Positions 27,062 through 35,271 of a stretch of 64,000 nucleotides of DNA are shown here, in pieces (position 1 is the first letter of the stretch; every line of letters starts with the position of its first letter). The stretch is taken from NCBI RefSeq assembly GCF_041538045.1, contig NZ_JBGOSE010000002.1, positions 1 to 64,000 of the forward strand. The letters run 5' to 3'. Source of the DNA: Aliiglaciecola sp041538045 (GTDB lineage Bacteria > Pseudomonadota > Gammaproteobacteria > Enterobacterales > Alteromonadaceae). The notes beneath the pieces are model-generated. The model did not search any database and was not told where the DNA came from. It was given only the letters and a program-made list of their open reading frames with translations. The translations under genes and the position numbers were made by a program.

Positions 27062-27883
27062 TTAAAGTAGAACTTGAATAAGCATTCGGCCACCTGTTAT
27101 TAACAGGGCAACAGCGAACACTCTTTTTAATAAATTACCATCAAGTTTAGCGCCAAGTGTGGCACCGACTGGGGCAAACAGTACGGTAAGAGGGACAATA
27201 CAAATAAAGCCCACTAAGTTAACCAATCCATACGTGAAAATTGGAGCATCTATAGGTGTTTGACCTAAAATCAACATGGTAAGGGCACCTGGTAAAGAAA
27301 TGATCAGACCAATGGCTGCAGCTGTTCCTACGGCTTTATGGGCCGGGTAGTTGAACGCGGTTAAAATAGGCACTGATAAAGTACCACCGCCAATGCCTAC
27401 CATAGAACTAAGCATGCCGATGATACTGGCTATAATACTCTGACCTGGGCGTCTAGGTAGCTGATTAAAAATAGGCGGTTTAGACGCTCTAAACAGCATA
27501 TTTAATGCCGCCAACGTGGCGATAATGGCAAACATTAAGGTTAACCAGTATCCATTAACGATAGTCACCAAGAAGCTGCCAATAAGTACGCCTAATAAAA
27601 CAAAGATCCACCAAAATTTTAATAATTCGAAATCCACATTGCCTTTCTTGCGATGGGAGCGTATCGAACTAATGGATGTAGGGACAATGGTTGCCAATGA
27701 CGTGGCAGTGGCAATTAACATAGCTGAACTTGGTTCTACACCAAAGTGTTGAAACAAAAAATACAATACGGGAACGATGACAATACCACCACCCACACCG
27801 AGTAAACCGGCTAAAATACCCGCAAACACACCTGTCGCCATTAGCGCCAATATGGTTGGGTAATTTTCGATAATTAAATCCAT
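27062..27883 (-). CDS. TauE/SafE-family (TSUP) membrane transporter
   Basis: A 273-residue membrane protein with about eight helices and the duplicated TSUP motif: GILAGLLGVGGGIVIVPVLY near the N-terminus and MLSSMVGIGGGTLSVPILTA in the second half. The family moves small organic or sulfur-containing anions. It is embedded between pucG and the HpxW-like gene, so export of oxalate or oxamate, or uptake of a pathway intermediate, is a reasonable inference. The direction of transport cannot be read from sequence. Confidence 0.88.
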   Translation of the reverse strand: MDLIIENYPTILALMATGVFAGILAGLLGVGGGIVIVPVLYFLFQHFGVEPSSAMLIATATSLATIVPTSISSIRSHRKKGNVDFELLKFWWIFVLLGVLIGSFLVTIVNGYWLTLMFAIIATLAALNMLFRASKPPIFNQLPRRPGQSIIASIIGMLSSMVGIGGGTLSVPILTAFNYPAHKAVGTAAAIGLIISLPGALTMLILGQTPIDAPIFTYGLVNLVGFICIVPLTVLFAPVGATLGAKLDGNLLKRVFAVALLITGGRMLIQVLL

Positions 27884-27902
27884 ATACTATTACTTCTCTT
27901 TT

Positions 27903-29498
27903 TTAGTAAGGGAATGCTTTGCCGTCGCTACGTGGATCCGTAGCTGCCCTGACTTGGCCATCTGGTTTACGTACTATCATGCCTGCGTGGCCCATCATTT
28001 CATTATTAGGGGGAACAATGGCAATATCATGTCCTTTAGCCTGCAAGGACTCGAGGATCTGGCTATCAATGTCAGCTTCGATTTTTAAGTTGTGAGATTG
28101 ATCACCCCAAGTGCGGCCTAACAACCAACGAGGAGATTTAATGGCTTCGTCCAGGGGGAGATTTTGGAAAACATGTCGACTAAAAATAGCCCCCTGAGTT
28201 TGTGGTTGCCCTTCGCCACCCATAGTGCCGTAACTTATGCGTCGCCCATCGTTGAGTTCTGCGAATGCTGGGTTCAAGGTATGAAAAGGTTTTAATCCTG
28301 GCTGTAAATATTGGTTTGAATCGGCATCTAAGCTAAATGATGTGCCGCGATTATTCCAAACAATACCCGTTGAATCTGAGACTACACCGCTACCAAATTC
28401 CCAGTATAAACTCTGAATATAGCTCACCATTCTGCCTGAGCTATCACAAGCTCCCATCCAAACCGTATCACCTAATTTTGCTTCGTTAGGCCAACCTAAC
28501 GCTTTATCAGCGCTGATTTTTGCGGCAAGGGCATCGACGATAGAATCATCAAGCATGTCTTCTAAAGGGCGCTCTAATCGACTTTCATCGGAGACAAATT
28601 GATTACGTATTAAGAACGCTTGTTTGGTACATTCCACTAATAAATGAGGATATTCATGTTCACCAGAAGCTAAATGTTTTACTTTGTCGAACAATGCCAA
28701 GATCAATAAAGACGCAACACCTTGAGTGGGCGCACCAAGGTTATATAGTTTACCAGCGGAAATGTCGATACTCAGAGGCTTAACTATCTTTGCTTGATAG
28801 TCTGCAAAATCATTTTCACGTAGTGGTGAACCCGCTGCCGTTAAGTCAGCCGCTAAATTTTTACCGATTTCACCACGGTAAAAATCCTCTAAGCCTTTCT
28901 CAGCGAGTTGCGATAAGGTTTTTGCCAACTTCGGCAATTTAACAATTTTGCCTTTTTTAAGGGCTTTTCCTTTGATCAAAAACTGATCAAAAGGAGGGCT
29001 ATCATGTAATTCATCGAAAGTTTTAAAACTGGCATCGGTTAAACTTTGGGTAACTTCTAATCCCCATTCGGCTTGACCAATAGCGGTAGATAATAATTCG
29101 TTTAACGGTTTATTTGCCTGCCACTGTTGGCTAATTTCTAACGCTTTTTGCCAGCCCGATACTGCTCCGGCCATGGTTAAGGCGGCTTTTCCTCCTCGAG
29201 AGGGGATTGCCGATAGATCCTGATAAAATTCTGATGTGGCAAGATTAGCAGCGCAACCGCTAGCATCAATCCCCACAGGCGCTTTACCTGGCTCACTAAT
29301 AATCCAGAAGCCATCTCCCCCTAAACCATTCATATGGGGATAAACCACAGCGATAGAGGCTGCCGCAGCAACCATCGCCTCTATGGCAGTGCCACCAGTG
29401 TCTAATATATGCTGACCGGCTTGTGCTGCGGCGTAATGGGGAGCAGTAAAACCTGTAGTGGTAGAAGTATGTTCTATATTTTGTACTTTGTGTTTCAT
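27903..29498 (-). CDS. hpxW: HpxW-like Ntn-hydrolase (gamma-glutamyltransferase family), probable oxamate amidohydrolase
   Basis: A 531-residue self-cleaving Ntn-hydrolase of the gamma-glutamyltransferase family. The expected nucleophile is Thr345 in GDTVWMGACD, which would become the N-terminus of the small subunit. Family motifs include MNGLGGDGFWI and GAPTQGVASLLILALF. There is no signal peptide, unlike periplasmic Ggt, so it is cytoplasmic. In Klebsiella, HpxW hydrolyses oxamate to oxalate plus ammonia at the end of urate breakdown. Here the gene sits between pucG and an amidase gene, which fits that role. TAATG overlap couples it to the amidase. Confidence 0.82.
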   Translation of the reverse strand: MKHKVQNIEHTSTTTGFTAPHYAAAQAGQHILDTGGTAIEAMVAAAASIAVVYPHMNGLGGDGFWIISEPGKAPVGIDASGCAANLATSEFYQDLSAIPSRGGKAALTMAGAVSGWQKALEISQQWQANKPLNELLSTAIGQAEWGLEVTQSLTDASFKTFDELHDSPPFDQFLIKGKALKKGKIVKLPKLAKTLSQLAEKGLEDFYRGEIGKNLAADLTAAGSPLRENDFADYQAKIVKPLSIDISAGKLYNLGAPTQGVASLLILALFDKVKHLASGEHEYPHLLVECTKQAFLIRNQFVSDESRLERPLEDMLDDSIVDALAAKISADKALGWPNEAKLGDTVWMGACDSSGRMVSYIQSLYWEFGSGVVSDSTGIVWNNRGTSFSLDADSNQYLQPGLKPFHTLNPAFAELNDGRRISYGTMGGEGQPQTQGAIFSRHVFQNLPLDEAIKSPRWLLGRTWGDQSHNLKIEADIDSQILESLQAKGHDIAIVPPNNEMMGHAGMIVRKPDGQVRAATDPRSDGKAFPY

Positions 29499-30682
29499 TA
29501 AGCAGTTCCCATAAGTTTTTGGCCTAAACGTAATAACGATAAATCGCTATTTTTAGGACCCAAAATCGATAAACCATAGGCTGTATTATGCTGTTTAAAT
29601 AGCGGCATATGTAGTTGTGGACAACCTGTTAAACCGGCAATACAGGTAAATTGCATTAGTTTTTTTCTATATTCTGCAATTTCTGATGCGGAGGTATCAA
29701 TTCTTGGCGCTGGACCAGGAGTTGTCGGTAAAAGTAAATATTGGTCTTGTGTTAAAAGTGCAGAAACCTTATTTTTCAATGCTTGCTGCTGTTCAATGGC
29801 GACTAATTCGTCATCTTTAGTCAGGGTTTCACACCATTCAAAGCGTTGTCGAATATCATCTGCAAACGTAGGTTGTGAATTTGTTATCCACTCACCATGA
29901 GTTTGCCAGATTTCTCGTCCTTGTAATACTCTAAATGCATTGGCTGCTTTTTCAACATCTTCTGCATTGATTGCATGGCTTTTCGACACGCCAACTGGAA
30001 AAGTTGTTTTTAGCCATTGCTCAATTTCAACCTTATGTTGAGCTGACTCAATGAGATCTGTTAGCGCTACAGGTGTATTAAAGGGTGTGTCTTCTGTTTG
30101 TTGATTGGCTATCAAACACTTAGCAACTTCGAGGGCATCTTCAATTGTTCTTGTGATCCAGCCTGGTGTATCAAATGAAGGGGCAAGGGGCACCACATTT
30201 TTTAATGAGATTAAACCATGGGTAGGTCTAAATCCGATCAAATTATTATAACTGGCTGGAACACGAATAGAACCACCGGTATCTGTACCCAGACCAATCC
30301 GTGCTAAATTGCGCCCGACTGCTACAACCGTTCCGCTTGAAGAGCCACCACTGATTCGATCTTTGTCCAAACAGTTTATTAAAGCAGGGTAATGAATGTT
30401 TTGACCATTTAGGCTGTAGGCTAATTCATCAGTAATGGTTTTGCCTACAAATTCAGCACCTGCATCAAGTAGGCGAGCGACCGTCTCCGATGTTTGTGTT
30501 GCAATCGGATGTGTTGCTGCCCAATCAGGGTTTCCAGCAGTTGTGACCATCCCGTCAATATCAAACAAATCTTTAACAGCCAGAGTCCAACCTTTTAAGG
30601 GCTGAGATTTCGCGTGGTTAGTTGTTTTGTTTATATCTAATTTAACGGGTAGTACGAATGGCGAGTGAAATGAGAAGTTCAT
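29498..30682 (-). CDS. amidase-signature hydrolase, candidate oxalurate hydrolase
   Basis: A 394-residue amidase-signature enzyme with the Lys-cisSer-Ser triad intact: K37 (LAVKDLFD), S114 (SGGSSSG) and S138 (GTDTGGSIR). It heads the operon with hpxW, the TSUP gene, pucG and allC. In Klebsiella an amidase (HpxY) lies next to hpxW and is proposed to act on oxalurate; that is the best guess here. No GatC-like small partner (HpxX) is seen, so it may work alone. Its expected product is oxamate for HpxW. Action on allophanate or another carbamoyl compound remains possible. Confidence 0.8.
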   Translation of the reverse strand: MNFSFHSPFVLPVKLDINKTTNHAKSQPLKGWTLAVKDLFDIDGMVTTAGNPDWAATHPIATQTSETVARLLDAGAEFVGKTITDELAYSLNGQNIHYPALINCLDKDRISGGSSSGTVVAVGRNLARIGLGTDTGGSIRVPASYNNLIGFRPTHGLISLKNVVPLAPSFDTPGWITRTIEDALEVAKCLIANQQTEDTPFNTPVALTDLIESAQHKVEIEQWLKTTFPVGVSKSHAINAEDVEKAANAFRVLQGREIWQTHGEWITNSQPTFADDIRQRFEWCETLTKDDELVAIEQQQALKNKVSALLTQDQYLLLPTTPGPAPRIDTSASEIAEYRKKLMQFTCIAGLTGCPQLHMPLFKQHNTAYGLSILGPKNSDLSLLRLGQKLMGTA

Positions 30683-30711
30683 GAAACCAATCTTAATTAA
30701 ACATGACCCTA

Positions 30712-30727
30712 TGAAACAACTGTTTCA
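30712..30727. promoter_or_regulatory. RpiR-type operator candidate upstream of the amidase operon
   Basis: TGAAACA-AC-TGTTTCA is a perfect 7+2+7 inverted repeat, 30 bases before the amidase start and just downstream of the RpiR-family gene. RpiR proteins often bind TGAAA...TTTCA repeats. The position suits control of the five-gene ureidoglycine/oxalurate operon. Confidence 0.6.
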
Positions 30728-30765
30728 CCAATTAGTCAAGAGAAACAAATCGGTAAATGCGAGTT

Positions 30766-31656
30766 TTATTCTAATTCATCTAATTGATTGAACAATTTTG
30801 ATATTGCATCGATACGATTCTGTTTAGCGTATATTTCAGAATTAAGGATTTGATTACAGATCACCGAAATCACACTCATAGGAGCAGAATAACTGTCTAA
30901 AGGTAGTTCTTGTCCAAGTTGACATATAAACAATTGGTTTACTTTTTCTTTGTATATTTGTGCCGAAGGGTCGGCCATTAATACAAGTTGTTCTTTAGGA
31001 ATTAGCTCAATTAGTTTTTCTACAATTTTAGGGCGTCGACGAAAGGCAATAATAATCACCAATTCATCGTTGGATATATCCTCTATTTCTTCACCCAATG
31101 TTTGACCGGGTAGGGGGAGTAACCTGACTTTACCGCGAATTTGTAGAAGTTGCTGTCGAAAATGCATTGCCACGGGATAACTATTTCGAAAACCGATTAA
31201 GGTAATTCTAGAAGCCTGCGTGATTGACTCAACTAATTGGTTTATATCTTCCGACTTAACATTATCCCAAGTTTGTTTTATTCGGTCTAATTCCTGAGTA
31301 ATATAATCATTGTTTTTATGGGCTGCGCCTAAAGGTACACCAGCATTGCGAGCATTACGCATTTGCTCCTTCACTTGCTGCAGGTTGTCATAGCCTAGTT
31401 GGCGAAAGAATCGGCTAACGGTTGCTTTTGACGTTAGGGTGATTTGGGCAATCTCAGCAACTGATAACGTTAAAACGTCGGTGGGATTTTGTTGCAGATA
31501 ATTTGCAATTTTACGCCCATTGGGAGACAGCTGCTGGTAAGATTGAGAGATCAGTTTTACAAATTTAGATTTTGGCAAACCATTTTCCACGATAATGAGT
31601 AAATCCAGAGCTAGTGTAACTAAAAGCGCGTCATCTACAAAGTTTAAACGTTTCAT
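30766..31656 (-). CDS. RpiR-family transcriptional regulator (HpxU-like by context)
   Basis: A 296-residue protein. The N-terminal HTH_6 domain contains LSVAEIAQITLTSKATVSRF, and the C-terminal SIS sugar-isomerase-like domain starts near residue 135 (ITLIGFRNSYPVAMHF). The first 23 residues are atypically hydrophobic for the family. A GTG at 31590 could be the true start; neither candidate has a good ribosome binding site. In Klebsiella an RpiR repressor, HpxU, controls the allantoate genes, which matches this position next to the amidase-hpxW-pucG-allC operon and its palindrome. Confidence 0.87.
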   Translation of the reverse strand: MKRLNFVDDALLVTLALDLLIIVENGLPKSKFVKLISQSYQQLSPNGRKIANYLQQNPTDVLTLSVAEIAQITLTSKATVSRFFRQLGYDNLQQVKEQMRNARNAGVPLGAAHKNNDYITQELDRIKQTWDNVKSEDINQLVESITQASRITLIGFRNSYPVAMHFRQQLLQIRGKVRLLPLPGQTLGEEIEDISNDELVIIIAFRRRPKIVEKLIELIPKEQLVLMADPSAQIYKEKVNQLFICQLGQELPLDSYSAPMSVISVICNQILNSEIYAKQNRIDAISKLFNQLDELE

Positions 31657-31679
31657 AAATAAGGAATTAACGACAAATC

Positions 31680-32399
31680 ATGATTGAAAGCTTCTCGAAA
31701 TCTTGCAAAGTGGTGGTATTAACTGGTGCCGGAATTTCTGCGGAATCGGGTTTGAAAACCTTTAGAGATAACGATGGTTTATGGGAAAAGCACCGGGTAG
31801 AAGATGTGGCTACACCTGAAGCTTTTGCTCGTAATCCTGAATTAGTTTATCGTTTTTATAATCAACGTAGAGCGCAGCTACAGTCCCCAGAAATAGCCCC
31901 TAATAAAGGGCATTTAGCGTTAGCTAAATTAGAAGAATATTTGCAGGACAACTTTCTTTTGATCACACAAAATGTTGATGATTTACATGAGCGAGCTGGT
32001 TCAAAGCGACTTTTACATATGCATGGTGACTTGCTCAGTTACCGTTGTTTAGGTAGTCAAAAAGTGAACAAGACAACAGATTCCTATGATCAAAATAGCC
32101 AATGCGAATGTTGTCAAAAACCTAATATGGTCCGTCCAAATATCGTTTGGTTTGGTGAGATGCCGTTGTATATGGACGAAATTTCTCAAGCCTTAAGCAG
32201 TGCAGATCTATTTATTTCTGTAGGAACCTCAGGAAACGTATATCCTGCAGCCGGTTTTGTTGAGCAGGCCAGTTTTCATGGAGCCCATTGTGTAGAGCTA
32301 AATTTAGAACCCAGTAACGGTTTTAGCGCTTTTTCTGAAAGTTATTATGGGCCAGCCACAGAAGTGATTCCCAATTATATTGAGTCGTTAATAAAATAA
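31680..32399 (+). CDS. cobB: NAD-dependent protein deacylase (sirtuin, CobB type)
   Basis: A 239-residue class III sirtuin that removes acyl groups from lysines using NAD+. NAD-binding motifs are LTGAGISAESGLKTFRD and TQNVDDLHERAGS, and the catalytic His is in LHMHGDL. Zinc cysteines are YRC and the pair in QCECC. FYNQRR holds the Tyr-x-x-Arg pair that marks desuccinylase/demalonylase activity in CobB and SIRT5. The stop overlaps the start of the LysE gene by one base. It is divergent from the RpiR gene, only 23 bases away. Confidence 0.92.
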   Translation: MIESFSKSCKVVVLTGAGISAESGLKTFRDNDGLWEKHRVEDVATPEAFARNPELVYRFYNQRRAQLQSPEIAPNKGHLALAKLEEYLQDNFLLITQNVDDLHERAGSKRLLHMHGDLLSYRCLGSQKVNKTTDSYDQNSQCECCQKPNMVRPNIVWFGEMPLYMDEISQALSSADLFISVGTSGNVYPAAGFVEQASFHGAHCVELNLEPSNGFSAFSESYYGPATEVIPNYIESLIK

Positions 32400-33055
32400 T
32401 GAATTTACCTGATTTTAGTCCTTATTGGTTAGAATTTGCCGCAATCGCTACATTACATTTTTTCGCAGTTGCCAGCCCTGGTCCCGATTTTGCAGTGGTT
32501 TTAAAACAAAGTATCAGCAGTGGTAGGCGTTCAGCTATGTTTACCAGTGTAGGCGTTGGAGTGGGGATTCTAATTCACGTGGCCTATTCATTGTTAGGCA
32601 TCGGCATCTTAATTAAAACCAAACCTTGGTTATTTCAAGGTTTTGCTTATGTCGCTGCAGCGTACTTGTTATATTTGGGGTGGGGGGCGATCCGCAGTAA
32701 ACCTATTTCTCTTGAAAATAGTGTATCATTAGAAGCTGAATCAGCAAAAAAGCAACTTACATCCGATAAAAAGTCATTTCTAATTGGTTTAATGACGAAT
32801 GGATTGAATCCTAAAGCAACTTTGTTTTTTTTGACTGTATTTGCTGTAGCCGTATCTCCGCACACACCAATGCTAATTAAAGTTAGCTATGGTATTTATT
32901 TAGCCTTTGCCACTGGTGTTTGGTTTTGTTTTTTATCCTACCTAATGAGTGGAACGAAAATTCGATCATCGTTGCAGAAAAATGGTCATATATTTGATCG
33001 ATTCATGGGAGTGATACTAATAGTGCTGGCCGTAAACCTAGTTTTTTCCACTTAA
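32399..33055 (+). CDS. LysE/RhtB-family amino acid exporter
   Basis: A 218-residue, six-helix inner membrane exporter. The signature ASPGPDFAVVLKQSISSGRR lies in helix one, followed by GVGVGILIHVAYSLLGIG. The conserved NPKATLFFLTVFAVAV begins the second half. Exports amino acids such as threonine or homoserine; the specific substrate is not readable. Coupled to the sirtuin gene through TAATG. Confidence 0.92.
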   Translation: MNLPDFSPYWLEFAAIATLHFFAVASPGPDFAVVLKQSISSGRRSAMFTSVGVGVGILIHVAYSLLGIGILIKTKPWLFQGFAYVAAAYLLYLGWGAIRSKPISLENSVSLEAESAKKQLTSDKKSFLIGLMTNGLNPKATLFFLTVFAVAVSPHTPMLIKVSYGIYLAFATGVWFCFLSYLMSGTKIRSSLQKNGHIFDRFMGVILIVLAVNLVFST

Positions 33056-33074
33056 ATTAATTAAAGAATTATTG

Positions 33075-33833
33075 ATGTTTAAACCTAATGAAAAAAGCCA
33101 TTCGGAGCTGATTAAGCAAAACCTTAATGGCGGATATAACTTTGATTTGAAAAGTATATTAGCCAAGGGCTTCGAAAATACTATGGGTAGTATTTTAGTC
33201 TTTCTACAAATGCTGTTGGTTGTGTTTGTACTAAGCATGGTGATTGCGCTTATATACATTAAATATAATGGAATTCAATCCATGGAGCAGTTTACTCAGG
33301 GCCATTTGATGACCTTGGACTTAATAATTCAACTGCTTTTAGCGCCAATGACTGCCGCTTTAATGTTGCAAGGAGCGAAGTCTCATTTGAAAGAATTAGC
33401 ATCTGTTAGGTTTTTATTTTCCAAACTAGGCCAAGCACTTCCTATTTGTTTAGTGACCGCATTTATTTTAATTGTAACCAAAGCAGGTATGGCGCTTTTT
33501 ATTTTGCCAGGCTTATATTTAATGATAGTAACCAGTTTTGCGGTCCTTTTGGTCGCGGATAAAAACCTCACGCCAATCGCCGCATTGATACTTTCCATTA
33601 AAATGGTTAATCGTTACTTATTTCCATTCACTGTTTTATACGCAGTATTTTTAGTGTTGTTAGTGCTTTCAATTCTTTCGTTTGGGATTGGTTTAATACT
33701 ATTTTTACCCTTCTATTATAATATTAATGGTTTGCTGTATTGTGAACTTTTTGGATATGGCAGCAGTAGCAATAACTTTAACTACCAGAGCCAACAAAAT
33801 GGGTCTGACGGAGACACTACATTTGATGCGTAA
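33075..33833 (+). CDS. multi-pass membrane protein of unknown function
   Basis: A 252-residue protein. About 40 polar residues with SHSELIKQNLNGGYNFDLKS precede roughly six hydrophobic segments. The tail is short and Asn/Gln/Ser-rich. The pattern resembles YciC/BPSS1780-type membrane proteins of unknown role. The ATG at 33075 is preferred over the TTG codon just before it. It ends eight bases inside the downstream Bax-like gene. Confidence 0.75.
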   Translation: MFKPNEKSHSELIKQNLNGGYNFDLKSILAKGFENTMGSILVFLQMLLVVFVLSMVIALIYIKYNGIQSMEQFTQGHLMTLDLIIQLLLAPMTAALMLQGAKSHLKELASVRFLFSKLGQALPICLVTAFILIVTKAGMALFILPGLYLMIVTSFAVLLVADKNLTPIAALILSIKMVNRYLFPFTVLYAVFLVLLVLSILSFGIGLILFLPFYYNINGLLYCELFGYGSSSNNFNYQSQQNGSDGDTTFDA

Positions 33834-34635
33834 CCTCGACTTCCCAACACCCAGACGTATTCTCTATCTATTGGTGATCTGGGTGTTTGGCGCAGTAGTA
33901 TTAAGTTATCCTTTTCTGTTCCCACCAAAGAAGTTAGATCCTTTTGATGAGCAAAATATTGCACCATATACTGAACAGAAAATGCCTAATTTCTCTGAAA
34001 TTTTTCCAGTGGTGGTTAGGAAAAAAGCATTTTTTAACTACTTACTGCCGGCAATACGCCATCACAATAGGGTTATTATTGAAAAACGAACATTTCTAAA
34101 AGAAATTAAAAGTGTGATTGAACAAAATCAGCCTTTAAATACTCTGCAACAAACAAGGTTAGATTCATTGATCACGGAATACCGTGTTGATCCTAAACAA
34201 GAGTTATCAGAAATAGTAAGTTGTTTATTGCGTAAAGTTGATGTGATACCCGCTGAATTAGTGCTTATGCAGGCCGCCAATGAGTCGGCTTGGGGGACCT
34301 CAAGATTTGCCAAGCAAGGTTTTAACTTCTTCGGTCTTTGGTGCTTTCGAGAGGGCTGTGGCTTCGTTCCTAAACGTCGTAATGAAGGGGCGGTTCATGA
34401 AGTGGCTAAATTTACCAGTTTAGAGTATGCTGTAAGTACATATTTTCGAAATATTAACCGTCACCAGGCTTACGCTCAGTTGCGCGACATACGAGCCAAA
34501 TTACGTAACAGTAATCAACAAATTACCGCTGAAAAGTTAGCAAAAGGCTTGAAAAATTACTCCGAACGCGGTGACGAGTACATTAAAGAGCTCATACAAA
34601 TGATACGTTTTAATAGGAAGTTTTTACCCGCATGA
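33826..34635 (+). CDS. bax: Bax-like glucosaminidase, membrane anchored
   Basis: A 269-residue protein with one N-terminal membrane segment (about residues 14-30) and a periplasmic glucosaminidase domain. The catalytic Glu is in MQAANESAWGTSRFAKQGFN, followed by NFFGLWCFREGCGFVPKRR. E. coli Bax has the same layout and a presumed murein hydrolase role. The ATG at 33826 is my choice because it overlaps the preceding stop; ATG 33799 or the frame opening at 33727 would add odd residues. It overlaps the next gene through ATGA. Confidence 0.88.
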   Translation: MRNLDFPTPRRILYLLVIWVFGAVVLSYPFLFPPKKLDPFDEQNIAPYTEQKMPNFSEIFPVVVRKKAFFNYLLPAIRHHNRVIIEKRTFLKEIKSVIEQNQPLNTLQQTRLDSLITEYRVDPKQELSEIVSCLLRKVDVIPAELVLMQAANESAWGTSRFAKQGFNFFGLWCFREGCGFVPKRRNEGAVHEVAKFTSLEYAVSTYFRNINRHQAYAQLRDIRAKLRNSNQQITAEKLAKGLKNYSERGDEYIKELIQMIRFNRKFLPA

Positions 34636-35261
34636 AATTTTTAAGCTTTATTTTTATTTTGGTTACTTTTTGTAGTTCTGCTTTGGCTGATACGCTGTCT
34701 GTTGAGTATTCTAGCTTTTATAGCCATCTTAAAAAAATCGATAATGAAGAGACGCCCGCATTACAATTCGCATTTGGTTTTAAAAATGTTAGAAACGGTG
34801 GCTTGTGCCAAATTCAAAGTGCGAATATCGTCACTCAAAAAGTAACCCTTCCGGTTACCATTACCCCAGAATATCGTTTTTTATTACCGACCGAAAAAGC
34901 CTTAAAACAAGCTAAAGCTGTAGTAGAACTTGAACTGGGTGAAAATAGTAATCAGTGTGACATGTCAGTGCAATTGGAAACAAAACCCAGTTATTTGCAA
35001 ACCCAATACACTCATCAAGAATTACAAGATTTGTATCAACAGTACGCTATATTTTTCGACGATATGGGAAGTTTTCTTTCATTCCTAATGCCTCCAGTTA
35101 GCGGGTTACAGTTTTATTTCGATAACATTGATAGAGACTCGATACCGGATGCATTATACGTAGATGAACATCATGTTGTAGTCAGTGAGGATTGGTTAGA
35201 GCAGGGCGCTCAGGTGAGCTTTTCTGAGGCCCCGTACAGAATTACAGCAATAACAAAGTAA
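34632..35261 (+). CDS. DUF2987-family exported protein
   Basis: A 209-residue protein with a cleavable signal peptide (MKFLSFIFILVTFCSSALA, cut near residue 19). The mature part resembles DUF2987 proteins found in Shewanella, Vibrio and Alteromonas, with a pair of cysteines at CQIQS and QCDMS. Function unknown. Translationally coupled to the Bax-like gene by a 4-base overlap, so an envelope role with Bax is possible. Confidence 0.82.
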   Translation: MKFLSFIFILVTFCSSALADTLSVEYSSFYSHLKKIDNEETPALQFAFGFKNVRNGGLCQIQSANIVTQKVTLPVTITPEYRFLLPTEKALKQAKAVVELELGENSNQCDMSVQLETKPSYLQTQYTHQELQDLYQQYAIFFDDMGSFLSFLMPPVSGLQFYFDNIDRDSIPDALYVDEHHVVVSEDWLEQGAQVSFSEAPYRITAITK

Positions 35262-35271
35262 ACTTAAAAAC

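Noticed and set aside
11716..31656. The purine block as a recently acquired genomic island
   Set aside because: No integrase, transposase, tRNA border, direct repeat or clear shift in base composition marks its edges.
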